Shown here piece after piece: positions 35,105 to 45,342 of a stretch of 64,000 bases of DNA (position 1 is its first letter; every line of letters starts with the position of its first letter). Both the position numbers and the translations under genes were made by a program. Source of the stretch: Geranomyces variabilis (lineage: Eukaryota > Chytridiomycota > Chytridiomycetes > Spizellomycetales > Powellomycetaceae); the NCBI GenBank assembly GCA_027603065.1, contig JADGJP010000043.1, positions 142,594 to 206,593 of the forward strand. Direction: 5' to 3'. Under the pieces are notes generated by a model. The model worked only from the letters and a program-made list of their open reading frames with translations, searched no databases and was not told the DNA's origin.

Positions 35105-35677
35105 CTACTTTTTGGGCGCAACATACGACGGTGGTGGCCGCATCTCATCCTTGCCACCCGGGGATTGCGCGGCCGCAAGGTAAGATGGAAGGTATTCCAT
35201 CGCCATTCCAGCTTGGTTTCGTGCCTCCACACTACCCTGATTGGCCGACTCCCGCCGCGAACGAGAGAAGAAGTAGGCCGTGCTTATCAATCCGCCCAGC
35301 GCACAGACACAAAAAATGCCGAGGAGGATGAGATTGTAGCCCTGGTTGGAGCAGGTTGCGATCCAATAAAGCCCTGGGCCATCGCATTTTTCGATCATGC
35401 CATTTCGGTTGAGCACGCCTTGCTTGAGTGCTTCATCTGGACACTCGCTTGTGTGGCTTTGCGTAAAGAACATAAAGGAGACGTGAGCAAAACGAGCATC
35501 TCGATTGTTTTTCGTCTTCGACAACCCGTACATAATTAACTTCCGGGCAACTTTGATGTGCACGTAATCCTCAAAACACCAGCATTGACACTCGGACTGA
35601 AGGTACAGGGCCAAGAAGAGGCCCAGAAAGATGAGCGCCGGAAGAAACGACAATAGGGTAGCGCACAGGGTATGCAT
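35105..35677 (-). CDS. Two-pass Cys-loop membrane protein with LPxY and PPxY tail
   Basis: Exons 35677-35532 and 35456-35105 give 165 aa. The first span, LIFLGLFLALYL, is followed by SECQCWCFEDY and a loop with further Cys (SECPDE, EKCDG, ATCSNQ). The second span, LILLGIFCVCALGGLISTAY, is followed by a basic stop-transfer (SRSRRES) and a Pro/Ala tail with YLPSYLA (LPxY) and PPPSYVAP (PPxY). LPxY and PPxY are known ligands of WW domains in Nedd4/Rsp5 ubiquitin ligases. The intron is inferred although the frame stays open through it, because removing it restores the Cys spacing of the relatives at 36229 and 61102 and puts a phase-2 junction at the same site. Without splicing the product would be 190 aa. 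Function unknown. Confidence 0.72.
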   Translation of the reverse strand: MHTLCATLLSFLPALIFLGLFLALYLQSECQCWCFEDYVHIKVARKLIMYGLSKTKNNRDARFAHVSFMFFTQSHTSECPDEALKQGVLNRNGMIEKCDGPGLYWIATCSNQGYNLILLGIFCVCALGGLISTAYFFSRSRRESANQGSVEARNQAGMAMEYLPSYLAAAQSPGGKDEMRPPPSYVAPKK

Positions 35678-35697
35678 GACGAAAGCCGGAGGTTTAC

Positions 35698-35891
35698 AAG
35701 TCTTTTCGGGGCTTTCCGCACGCCCTTTCCCTACCGCCGGAGGCTGGAGGTGAAGACTGTACGTATTTTATTCTACAGTAGAAAATGGTGAGGGAGGGGG
35801 GGGGGGAAGGAAAGGAGGGGTTGGTCTCTACGGATAAGTAAGTGCCCGCTCCGCAGGCAGCACGTTTGCGACAACTCAGTCCGCATGCGGT
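35698..35891. repeat. Dispersed subtelomeric repeat, copy 1
   Basis: About 190 bp match 60905-61087: ACGCCTTTCCCTA-CGCCGGA near the start, GACTGTAC, a G-rich run, then GTGCCCGCTCCGCA and GCAGCACGTTTG. Both copies are in the same orientation. Confidence 0.75.
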
Positions 35892-36060
35892 GGGAAACCC
35901 GCAAACCCGCAGCGGCTTCGAGCCGCATTGTTGGCGGGCCGCAACTTGCAAGTTGTGGCCGCTTGCGACCCCCCCACCTTAGGTGTGTCTGTATACAGTA
36001 AAGCCGCAAGCCGTCGGACCGCAAACGCAGACCGCATCTGGTGCCAGCTTGATGGAGTGA

Positions 36061-36160
36061 CAAAAAAAATAGGGGTCCACTTTATTCGGCCGCTACAGAT
36101 GCAACGATGGCGGTGCTGGTGGGCAGCGGCAAAGGGATGGTCCGACTCACCGCTGCCGGC
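36061..36160 (+). pseudogene. Remnant of the lectin-like gene promoter and first codons
   Basis: GGTCCACTTTATTCGGCCGC matches 61941-61965, and CAAAGGGATGGTCCGACTCA matches the start-codon region of the lectin-like gene at 62069 (MVQLT there, MVRLT here). Homology stops after about ten codons and the frame is not the gene's thereafter. Confidence 0.65.
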
Positions 36161-36228
36161 CCGCCACCGACATTACAGCCCTCCCTCGCACGCACTCGCA
36201 TTTGCAGCCTCCGCGATTGCGATTGCAC

Positions 36229-36845
36229 ATGGCCCCCACGCCGCCGCCTGCATGGCGCTCCTTCATTCCCGCCGGCGTCGTCCTGCTCCTGCTTGTCGTC
36301 TTTTACCTCGCCCAGAACTGCCAGTGCTGGTGTTTCAATGACGACTACCTCGTCGATGCCGGCCGCAACCTAATACTGTAATTGCCCTCCCGCCTGCACC
36401 CAGCCCCCCCTCACCCCCCTCCTTCGTCGTTCCCGCCCCTTCTCACTCCCTTCTTGTCTCCGCCTGCAGCTCCCCCTCCATGTGCTCAGGCCACGATACC
36501 AAGCCCCACGGCAGCCCTTGCTTCGACAACTATTGGGTGCCGAGTTGCCCGCTCCAGTCCTTCATATACGGCGCACTTGGCCTGCTCGCTGTTTGCGTGC
36601 TTGGTGGTCTGATGAACGTTGGCTGCTGTGTGCCCCGCTGGAGACGGGCCATGGAAAGACGGGGTCAGCCCGCCCAGGCCACAGACGACCAGAGCGATGC
36701 CGCCAGTGCGTCCCACCCGCAGCAGCGCGCATCCGACCTTGAACTTCCGCCCTACGCCGCCGCCTCCCACAACCACGTGTCGGCCGCTGCTGCGCCTGCA
36801 TACACTACTGCCGTCGATGCAAAGGAAGATACACGCTGGCCGTGA
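36229..36845 (+). CDS. Two-pass Cys-loop membrane protein with LPxY tail
   Basis: Exons 36229-36377 and 36470-36845 join in phase 2 and give 174 aa. The first span is FIPAGVVLLLLVVFYLA, then NCQCWCFNDDY, a loop with Cys in SPSMCSG, GSPCFDN and VPSCPLQ, the second span FIYGALGLLAVCVLGGLM, a C-x-VPRW stop-transfer and an Ala/His-rich tail with DLELPPYAAAS (LPxY). It matches the 61102 protein in CQCxC, the R-x-LI run before the intron, the CVLGxL second span and FVPRW/CVPRW. The 3' part of the tail is low-complexity Ala. It starts about 70 bp after a remnant of the lectin-like gene, in a duplicated block. The function is unknown; membrane signalling or trafficking through WW-domain partners is inference from the tail. 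Confidence 0.72.
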
Positions 36846-37115
36846 CACATCTCGTCGCTCGACCTAGGAGGGGACTCACGGAAACATGCACGCGAAATAG
36901 TGCACAACAGCTCGCGAGCCTCAGCCGCGAAATCTCCCATCTCAATGTGCCGAGCCTCGGGCATTGCTTTTCGCACCCGAGCGGGGGTGTGCTGGTGGGC
37001 TGAGCAGGGGCAGTGGAAGTGGAAGTGGTGGGCACGGCGGGGAGACTGCAAGAGGACAGGCAGAGACCCTGACGATGCATGATGAGCGCGCAGTTGAGGC
37101 CCGGGTTGAAGGCAC

Positions 37116-37565
37116 TCAGATGGTCCGTCGTGATGCCGTCGGGATGCCTGCGGTGTTAGCAATTGCCCAGCAAGCGTCGCCAGTTTTCACAGTGTAACGC
37201 TGGCACACGGTGGTAGCCGCGCAAGCACCGCAGACGCAAGTGTTCCCGCTGCGGCAGGGGGTTTTGGTGTTACAGCCCCAACTAGCGCAGCCCCAGGTAC
37301 ATGGCTTGCAAACATTGTCGAGACACTCCTTTTGGCCGGGCAAGGACGGGTAGCGTGGCACTGCGATATCGAAGCCGGAGCGACCCCTGAGATGCAATAA
37401 CCGTTGGAACAGCTATTTCCTGCACGGCAAGGCTGCTAGCAGAGCACGACCAGCCGGCGCATCCCCAAGAGCAAGCTCTGCAGAAGCCGTTGAGGCAATC
37501 TTTGTCGCTAGCGCAGCGGCGCGTGGTATCGCACTCGGCGCCGGTTCCGGCAGAGAGGCGACAAA
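37116..37565 (-). pseudogene. Truncated Cys-rich / LysM protein gene
   Basis: Read right to left, a Cys-rich segment (AECDTTRRC, DCLNGFCRACSWGCAGWSC) is followed after a one-base frame change by CRAGNSCSNGYC. A second, parallel Cys unit (ECLDNVCKPCTWGCASWGC, CRSGNTC) leads into CQRYTVKTGDACWAIANTAG, the opening of a LysM chitin-binding domain. The frame then drifts and stops at 37116. The 5' end, with any signal peptide, is missing: the coding trace stops at a short telomere repeat at 37566. It is a secreted chitin-binding protein relic by family knowledge of LysM. Confidence 0.6.
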
Positions 37566-37582
37566 TAGGGTTAGGGTTAGGG
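37566..37582 (+). repeat. Interstitial telomeric repeat
   Basis: TAGGGTTAGGGTTAGGG gives nearly three TTAGGG units in the same orientation as the chromosome-end telomere 26 kb away. Confidence 0.85.
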
Positions 37583-37893
37583 CGTCAACGACGATGCAGA
37601 TATAATCAAGTAGAGAGTGGGGCCCGAGTGAGGTTGGGAACCAGCATTATGGAGACGACAGAACTCTAGAGCTGCGCCAGACAGTTTTTGACAAAAATTC
37701 AAAGCAAAAGCAGGCCCCTACTCGTACGCGCCATGTCTATTTCTGACCCCCGTTTTTAAGTTGACAATTGCCACGGCTGAGGCTCGAGCCTCTCCATAAT
37801 GTAGTCGATGTTGCGCTTCTATTTGCCTGATTTGCTTTGTTTCTCCTTCTTGAATCGCCCTTGATGGCGTGGATTCTAAGCCCCCGGTGTATA

Positions 37894-39354
37894 TTACATC
37901 TCAGGTTCTGAGCCTCGGCTGTGACCGCCCCGCTTGGCGATCAGCAGTGGTGCACCGTTCTGGGCCCAAAGACCGGCGCACACCTCCTTGTGCAGCCACT
38001 TGAGGGCAGGGAACCCAGAGCTATAGCGCGCCGCTGTGACGAGCGCCTCATCTTCTTGCGTTCGCATGCCGACGCCGCAGTCTCGTAGATACGCAAGACA
38101 CGCTGCATTTCCCTTTAAAAGGAGCGCAAATAGGAGTCAGTTGTCGCGATTTGATTGGCTGCCAACGGTGCCAGGTGAGCTCAGGTTAAAGCCAAGAGTC
38201 TCGTGCAGGTATGGGATTGTTTCCATGGCATTTGCTCCGTTGTGCGCCGCCTTGAAGGCGATCTTGTCCAGGTGTGGCAACAGGTTCACTTTGCATACTT
38301 CGTGCAAGAAGCGAACAATCGCCAATTTTCCACGAAATGCTGCGACAAAATCCTTTTCCAAGCGCGCAGAAACTCCGCAGCGCAAGGCTGCAACAACCAC
38401 AGAAGCTCCGATACGCGCCGTTCGAAACCGATGGTGAAGGCACGCATACGCAAATCGTCAAGCTCCTCACTGCACTCGTCGTCGCCGTTCTCGTTTGCCA
38501 TTTGAACGAGGTACACAAGGATGCGGAAAACCAAATTAGGCCACTGCTCTGGATCTTTCTGATATACATCTGAGCGCGGATTGACCGGCACTTCGAGCAA
38601 TTCTACTGCCAGGCTAAACTAGAGGCAAAGCCAATCAGAAGAGCTTTCTGCCCCTTGCTCAGTTAAGTGCCGGACAAGCTTCACGCTTCCTGACTTGGCC
38701 GCTAGCTCCAGTGACAATTCAAGTCCATCCTGTTCCAGCAGTGTCGAGCAAAGTACGTGCTTCTCGCAGTAATCGAGAATTCGAATGTGTCAGTCTCCCA
38801 ACGCTCCACATCAAAGAAATCCTGCGTCAAGGACCACCGCGAGTCGTAGGTCAGCGAGGGTGAGATGGGATCGGCGCTGGTCACCGGGCACTTATTTGGC
38901 CCGCAGTTTTCGATACAGTGACGTTCAAGATACTGGAAAGCTTCAAAGTGCGAGGCCAGCAGCGCAGCCTGCCGAGGGGTCCTGGCGTATTCACATTCGC
39001 CCAATTCTCTCTGGTTGTCGTGGCACACACGGATTTCGCGTTCCTGGGTGTATTCAAACTGTCCATCCGTGGGGTGCCGGCAGGGCGAGACCTTTACGCG
39101 CTCGGCGACGAACGACCCAGCCAGAGTACACAAAACCCTTCGCGGTAGGTTTCCGTATTTCGTGCGAACCAGTCGCGCAAGCGGTCGGGGACGACCGAGA
39201 GGAGGTAATCTAGGCCATCGGGCGCACGGTGCTTGTTGCAGCAGTAGTCCAGAAGCCGGGGCAAGTGGAAGTTGTGCGAAAACCCCATGTCAGCACGAGT
39301 CGACGCCCGCGCCGCAAGGGGGAGCTGAAGCCTGGCCGACAGCTTAAAATTCAA
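37894..39354 (-). pseudogene. Decayed F-box/ankyrin-like paralogue
   Basis: Coding traces in changing frames run from 39354 down to a stop at 37894. They are MGFSHNFHLPRLLDYCCNKH; after a shift near 39125, ARTPRQAALLASHFEAFQYL then ERHCIENC; after a shift near 38785, RILDYCEKHVLCSTLLEQ and LELSLELAAKSGSVKLVRHL; then FVAAFRGKLAIVRFLHEVCK; and finally LLLKGNAACLAYLRDCGVG with ALVTAARYSSGFPALKWLH. PRQAALLAS-x9-YLE-x-C is the same as PREAALLAS-x8-YLEDWCADNC in the intact gene at 54894. The N-terminal F-box is missing and at least three frame changes are not explained by introns, so it is a pseudogene. Confidence 0.7.
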
Positions 39355-39462
39355 AATTGCTCAAAACCGATGAGAGCAACTCAGAAGTTGCTCCGCCCTA
39401 AGCACGAACCTTGCTGAACACTATTTGAAATCTATAGGTGTTTCTGTAGGTTTACGTGTGCA

Positions 39463-40928
39463 ATGACTGCAGAATGTCTACCGGTAAATTGGACACGGTA
39501 CTCTCTCATCGCCTTTCTCGTCCAGGCAACAAGAATGTCCGGCTTACCTATGGAACGTTTGCCTTCTGTCGTGCTCTCGTCCGTTGCCGACTTTATCAAT
39601 GACCTGTCCACGTTCCTTGCCTACACTTCGACATGCCGCGCTATCAGGGCTGTCGTGCGGCCCCACCATTATGCCGGCCTCGTCGCCCGTATGTACGCTG
39701 ACGCAGAGGACGACTGGTTTGACGACATGAAAATCCCGCTTCTATACTCCATGCTATACGCATACGTGCGAGACCCAGGCCCTCCTTGGGCAGGCGACGA
39801 GGAAGCGCCGCTCGAGGGTCGCGGTCCCGTCTTCCTTCCCTCTTTACGTCCGGACGGCGACTCTGTAGCAACCCAGCCTGGCCAATCGTCTCTTAAAGCT
39901 TCCCCTTTCTTCTTTGCCATCTTGGAAAACGTCAAGGCGCTGGACCTAAAGGGTCACTGGAGGCCAGGGTCCTACGGCGCCGAGCGCGCACTGCTTCTAG
40001 CGATGCGGTGGAACATCCTGCCTCTCGCAAAATGGATGACTGCCAACGGCGCGGTCTGTCGAGGCTCCGACCCTTTGCTATTTGCCGCAAGGTCGGGCAA
40101 TATTGATATGGTGCGATGGGCTGTCCAAGAGAAACTTTTCGCAACCTATCTCGATCGCGAGCGCACTGGCACGGCTAAATACGGTGCGCTCGACGAGGCG
40201 TATCAGATGGAAAAACCAGAAATGTTGAACTTTCTTTTAAAGGTGAGAGCTTCTGTGCTTCAAGGGCTCTTCCGGCAGCTTCTCACAGGTGTTCAACCCT
40301 CGTTCATTTATAGACAATACATACCGAGCCGGAAATCGCTTACATTGTTCGCGATTTAGATTTGTCCACACTTGAGAAGGCCGTAAAACACTCCGACGTG
40401 ATCTTCCTTAAAAAGGTGCTAGCTGGCGGTAATGACGGAATTGACGCATCTAGGTACGCTGGCAATGACCTCAATGTCGCAGTTACGAGCCTTCTGCATA
40501 ACTATAAGGTCGACCTTGAAAACGCTTTCTGTGCCGCAGCCGGTCGTCACGCCGGCTCAGCTTTGGAAGTTATCGAATACCTTGACCTTATTCAAGGTTT
40601 GCTCGGTGATACTCACGATTTCCAGCCGTGGCTTGACCGAGCGCTTTCAAATGCTTTTTGGGCACGCAAGCTTGAGATTGTACGGCACCTTCTATCGCAA
40701 GGGGCACAATTATCTGCTATCGGCGGGATGGACGGTTTCGCCTTAGCTGTGTTAAGCTCCAAGAATGACGAGGAATTTTTCTTTGCAGCGATGAGCGCCG
40801 GTCAGGGTCAGACTTGGAATTGGGAGAAAATGTTGCCATTCTGGACGGTAACCGAGGAGGAGGACGACGCCGCGATGGCTGCGAAAAAAGAGGAGCTTTC
40901 TGAAAAACTTGCCGCACTGTACAGGTGA
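39463..40928 (+). CDS. F-box-like protein with ankyrin-like repeats
   Basis: Two exons, 39463-40242 and 40314-40928, join in phase 0 and give 464 aa; starting at the second methionine (MSGLPMERLPS, 39535) would give 440. The F-box-like helix set is LPSVVLSSVADFINDLSTFLA. A low-similarity linker and ankyrin-like helix pairs follow, for example ALLLAMRWNILPLAKWMTAN, LLFAARSGNIDMVRWAV and ARKLEIVRHLLSQGAQL. F-box proteins are substrate receptors of SCF ubiquitin ligases and ankyrin repeats bind targets; the target is unknown. It diverges from the decayed paralogue on its left. Confidence 0.75.
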
Positions 40929-41351
40929 TTTTGAAAGCTGGATCCCGCCGCCCAACGGCTGTATTCCAATATTCATATATATGTCGACCGTCTTTTTGTG
41001 ATGCGCACGTCCGGTCTCAACCAGGCTTTCCTCTATCGTCAAAACTGCCTTTGTTCCCTGTCGAGCCCGGAAACAAGCATGATGGTCAGCTGGGACCGTC
41101 CGTTCGCAAGCGCCGGGTTGATACAGTTAATGTAACCTCGGGCCCCCTTTCCTGCGGCAGACCGAGCGCGAGCGCCTGCTTGCACAGCTCTACAGCATCT
41201 CTTCAATGCGCTCGTCTTTATAAGAAAACAGCCCGCCGCTGTCAGGTCCTTTTCGCGGAACCACCTAGCCCCAGGTTGAGAAAGGTTCATTTGCCGGCTC
41301 GTACCGCCACCCATTGTCGACGAACCACTTGTTGCAGCCCCCGCGTGAGTA

Positions 41352-42077
41352 ATGCCCGGTGTGCATCTTCAATGCGCGGCGAGGATGCTCTTGGCGTCGT
41401 CCCGCACTGTGTGTCGCACCACCAGGGCCCGCTTGCTGCACCTCCCGCCCGCACTGCCCGATCTGTCCACCAACCGCTGTCATGCGCTGCCTCAATACAT
41501 CTCGCGGTCTCCGTACCCAGTCTTCCTCCTTCGCAACGTTCTCACCACAGCACAGTGTGATGCACTTGTTGCCGCGACGGAATACATTGGCTACGTGCCC
41601 GCCCTCACCAACGACGGCACTGGCGCTGAGGCCTACAAGCCGCACCTCCGCAGCTCGCTGCGCTGTATCGTCGACGCACCGCTCTTTGCAGACCAGCTTT
41701 ATGGCATCGTTCGGTCGGCGCTTAATGATCTGGACACGCACGTACGCGGGCTGAACCCGCGGCTGAGGGTTCTGAAGTACGCGGTCGGCGACCGGTTTGT
41801 TCGGCACAGGGACGGCGTCTACGTCGCGGCAGATGGCGCAAGCGAGTCGCGATACACAATGCAGTTGTACCTAAATGATGGATACACCGGCGGGCGCACC
41901 GCAGTGTGGGTGCCGATGGGAGAGGGGGCGGCGACGCGGAAGGCGCCGGTCGAGATTGAGGTGGAGAAGGGCATGGCCGTGGTGTTTGATCATCGCGTGC
42001 TGCATGAAGGGAAGGCGGTGGAGGATGGGATGAAGTACGCTGTACGGATGGACGTAATGGTTGGGACGGGTCGCTAG
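41352..42077 (+). CDS. Prolyl-4-hydroxylase-like 2OG-Fe(II) dioxygenase
   Basis: A single exon of 241 aa. The double-stranded beta-helix iron triad is visible: H152 and D154 in FVRHRDG, and H218 in VLHEG. The 2-oxoglutarate-binding basic residue lies at K228 or R232 (KYAVRMD). SRYTMQLYLNDGYTGGRTAV is the usual strand between them. Enzymes of this type hydroxylate proline or other residues with oxygen, iron and 2-oxoglutarate. The short Arg-rich N-terminus (about 1-30) could be a mitochondrial or other presequence; a second methionine at residue 12 is an alternative start. No neighbour suggests a substrate. Confidence 0.85.
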   Translation: MPGVHLQCAARMLLASSRTVCRTTRARLLHLPPALPDLSTNRCHALPQYISRSPYPVFLLRNVLTTAQCDALVAATEYIGYVPALTNDGTGAEAYKPHLRSSLRCIVDAPLFADQLYGIVRSALNDLDTHVRGLNPRLRVLKYAVGDRFVRHRDGVYVAADGASESRYTMQLYLNDGYTGGRTAVWVPMGEGAATRKAPVEIEVEKGMAVVFDHRVLHEGKAVEDGMKYAVRMDVMVGTGR

Positions 42078-42557
42078 CATTTGTGTGGCGGGCAAAGTAT
42101 GTACAGTAGCAGGAGGTTTCCGACTCTAGCGAAAATGTGATATCTATGGTACGATCAGTATCTATAGGTATACACAGATATCTCTCTCTGTCAAACCTCG
42201 GGCGAGCGAGGCGTTAGTGCCGCCAGAACCGTAGACATCAGGCCGTGCTGCGGGCCGCCGGTGCACGGACTAACATAGCGTCAACCCTCTCGAGACAGTT
42301 GTGACATTTAAACTGCTGGATCGCCAAGGACCAACGTGTCCATCGCTGTGATTTGAAGATGCCGATCATGCACTTTCCCGGCGGACATCACCTTCTGACA
42401 AAGTCAACCATCAAAACTAATCAGTCGGAACCCCGAAACAACACAACAGTCTCGCGAATCCGCTAAATGCCCGCTTGAATAGGTCCTTGGCCGGTTTACA
42501 ATTGGTCCCAGGGGGTCTGTCGGACGATGTGATTGCTCTTCGGGTGAACTGCACGCA

Positions 42558-42818
42558 GTGGTCATCGTGTCGGAGTCTCACAAAAGTTATGTACCCGCCC
42601 CGATTCCCCATTCCCCATTCCCCCCAAAGCAAACGACCACCCAGCCCCCGCCCGCCATCCGCCGCCACTACCTAACACTCTTGGTGTTCCTGGCGCAATT
42701 GTCTGCTGCGTCTTCTGCGTCTGCTGAAGACTTGTTCACTTGCAAGAAACAAAAAACGGCGAATAGTCGCCACCGGAGAGACGGAAGGTCGATTTCAAGA
42801 TGTAACTCCTATCACTGA
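42558..42818 (+). pseudogene. Broken copy of the 28988 membrane protein's first exon
   Basis: 42597-42700 matches 28966-29060: GATTCCCCATTCCCC, then GCCATCCGCCGCCAC and ACTCTTGGTGTTCCTGGCGC. It encodes IRRHYLTLLVFLAQ as in IRRHHPTLLVFLAQ. After that point the sequences diverge and no second exon follows. Confidence 0.7.
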
Positions 42819-43309
42819 TTGCCGCGCTGCCGTAAAAATATGAACGTCGTTCTCGCCCTCATTGATGTCGAATCCTTTTAATAGACCAATGAACGAATTG
42901 GGCTTAAAGACGAAGATAGGTGTTCAAGCTCTTTGGCGTACTCTGATCAGTTCTGGGGCTCGGCCATTTGGCCTTTGTTGTCGAAAAACGTCCCTGCTGA
43001 GGTTGGTGAAATGTTTGAACAACACGCGCGGGGTGGTGAGTCATCTCCAAAAGCGCGCGTCGGGAAAGCCGGAAAGTGGGACCAAGCCTCACCGGCGGCT
43101 CGCCGCAAGGAACAAGACTTAGGTTGCAGGACAACAGGACAACAGGACAACAGCACAGCTGAGAAACGAACAAATTTGACATCGGTGTTACCGTCTTCAG
43201 CGGGCGGCTGCAGTGCTGCGGCGATGGCCGGTACGGTATTTCTGGCTGGCACTTTGCTTGTCGGCCTGAGTCGGCCTGTCGCGTTAACACTTTTAACTTG
43301 TATAGACAC

Positions 43310-45342
43310 ATGCAAAGCCTCGGCAACTACTCGCTCTTGGCAGCGGCAATCCTCTCGGTGACACTCATCTGGCCAGCCTCTGCGATCACAAATGCCGGGT
43401 TTCAAAGATACAACGCGATCCAGGCAGTGGCCGGAGATTCCTTGTTCATCTTGGGCGGAGGCAACTGGGTGTCCACTTTCAACAATGCCACCATCGTCAA
43501 TTTGAAGAGTTGGACTGTAGAGAATCATCCTCTCGCACCGGGGAGCAACATTTCGTTCGGAGCTGGAGCTTCGTGCTTCGCAACAGGGAACACGGAAATC
43601 ACTTGCATCGGCGGGGAAGGGCCGTACAATGGTCCAACGTCCAACATAGGGAAGATCGATTTCGCCAATCCGGCTGCAATATCTGTTAGCGTCGTTAGCG
43701 CCGGTGTGCAGGGTCTCCCGCCTGTAAAGAACTATGGTGCCGCTCGGTTGGGAAACTCTGTCTTTCTTTATGCGGGCCAATCACGTAAGAAAAAAAGAGA
43801 GAGAGAGAGATATGCGAATGCACCTCAGGTGACATTTCTCTCATTTCCATAGCAATCTTTTTCTCGTGGCAGAATTTTACCAGATCGACAACCTGTTGGC
43901 ATTGCCTGCGGTGGCACGCAGTGTTGCGGACCCCACGACCCCGACGGATCAAGGCTCGCATTGCATGGTGGCGATAAACAATAATGCTTTTTTCGTGCAA
44001 CCGACAAACACGAGCGGAAGCGCGGACGCCTTCATCTACATGGTCGGAAGCGGCTGGCAGACCGTTTCCCGGGCCGTCCCCGAAGCAATTCGGAAGAGAG
44101 AGTTCACAACTTGTGTGTTTTCCGAGAGCGATCAGAACGTTTCATGTTCGGTTCTTGGTCGCAGACTCAACCGCTCCAAAACGATCTGTGGGTTTTCAGC
44201 ATGCAGACCCGCGAATGGCGCCAGGTGCGGACGGCGGGAGCGATGCCTGCGCTGGCACATGAGTGGGGCCTTTTGTCGGCGGGAAAGTATTTATTGGCGT
44301 TCAATGGGGCGAGCTCCAATTTGTACGTCTTTGACGTTGCAAAAACCGCTTGGGTTTCCAACGCGTCTGGGATACCGTCAACGCCGTCCGATCCTGCACC
44401 CGCAGGCGGGCCGACCACACCCGTACCCTTGCCGTCAGGCGGACCGCATGATGGAGGGTCAGGTATGAAGAGCAGATTTGAACCGAGGGAGTTTGTTATC
44501 TTGACATGATTTTTCCACCATTTCTGTTCGGTGTTTTCGATTTCCAGATCACGGACGCTTTCCGATTGCAGGAGTCGCAACTGGTTGCGCTCTTTTCGCT
44601 CTTGTCGTCGCCGTTGTCATCGCGGGTGTAGTATGGCATCGAAAAAGACAAAGAAGCCGGCAAGCGGACAAGTTGGTTTCGTTTCATGCGTCGCCTGATC
44701 AACATGCCCGAGAAACGCCTCTTCCTGTCCGCGATGATGCGGAACGCGGCGCAGCTGCAGCTGCAGGCCCGGAAATGCGAGACTCGGAATATCAACCGGT
44801 ACACCTGTCCACGCTGAAGCTTTTTGAAGCTTCCGTCGGCGCTCCAGTGGTGGCAACGGCGTCACAAAGCGATGCACCTCCTTCGTATGTCGAAGCTTCC
44901 GCCAGCCGAGCAGCTCTTGCTAGAGGTTCCTCCAGGGGGTACGAAGGATCGTCGAGCATGCGTCAGAGTTTGGAAAAGGGAGCGGCAACAATTCAAGCTC
45001 TGCCGCGGAATCCCTACGTGGCGGCCACCAGATTCCAGGGCTCTGCCCCAGACGAGTTGACATTGGAAGTTGGTGACATTGTGTGGATCACGAAAAGGAG
45101 GATGACTTTTGTGAGAAAGAAAGAGTTTTGTTGCTGACTGACTTTTCCGCAGATCTGAAAATTCCGACGGGTGGGTGCAAGGTACCAATATCACTCGGAA
45201 TACAAAAGGCGTCTTCCCAGCTTCCTGCGCCCAGCCAAAAACGGTGAGCGGGGGAAACAAGGTTCAGGCTTCTTTCTTTAAGTTAACCATTTTTTCTTTC
45301 TCCCTGCAGTTGTGGGACGCAAAGGCGGTTTCATCTTCTTGA
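43310..45342 (+). pseudogene. Kelch-TM-SH3 membrane protein gene with frame lesions
   Basis: Coding parts are 43310-43784, 43873 to about 44146, about 44148-44467, 44549 to about 45095, 45153-45247 and 45310-45342. The signal peptide LLAAAILSVTLIWPASA leads to Kelch-like blades (SLFILGGGNW, NDLWVFSMQTREW, GKYLLAFNGASSNLYVFD). A Pro/Gly-rich linker and one span (GCALFALVVAVVIAGVVW) follow. The cytosolic tail has APPSYVE (PPxY) and an SH3 domain (YVAATRFQGSAPDELTLEVGDI, SDGWVQG, GVFPASC). One T appears to be missing near 44146, shifting the frame inside a Kelch blade, and the SH3 exon lacks a GT donor at the phase needed for SENSDGW. A sequencing error is possible; otherwise it is a recent pseudogene of a wall- or stress-sensing receptor type. 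Confidence 0.7.
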
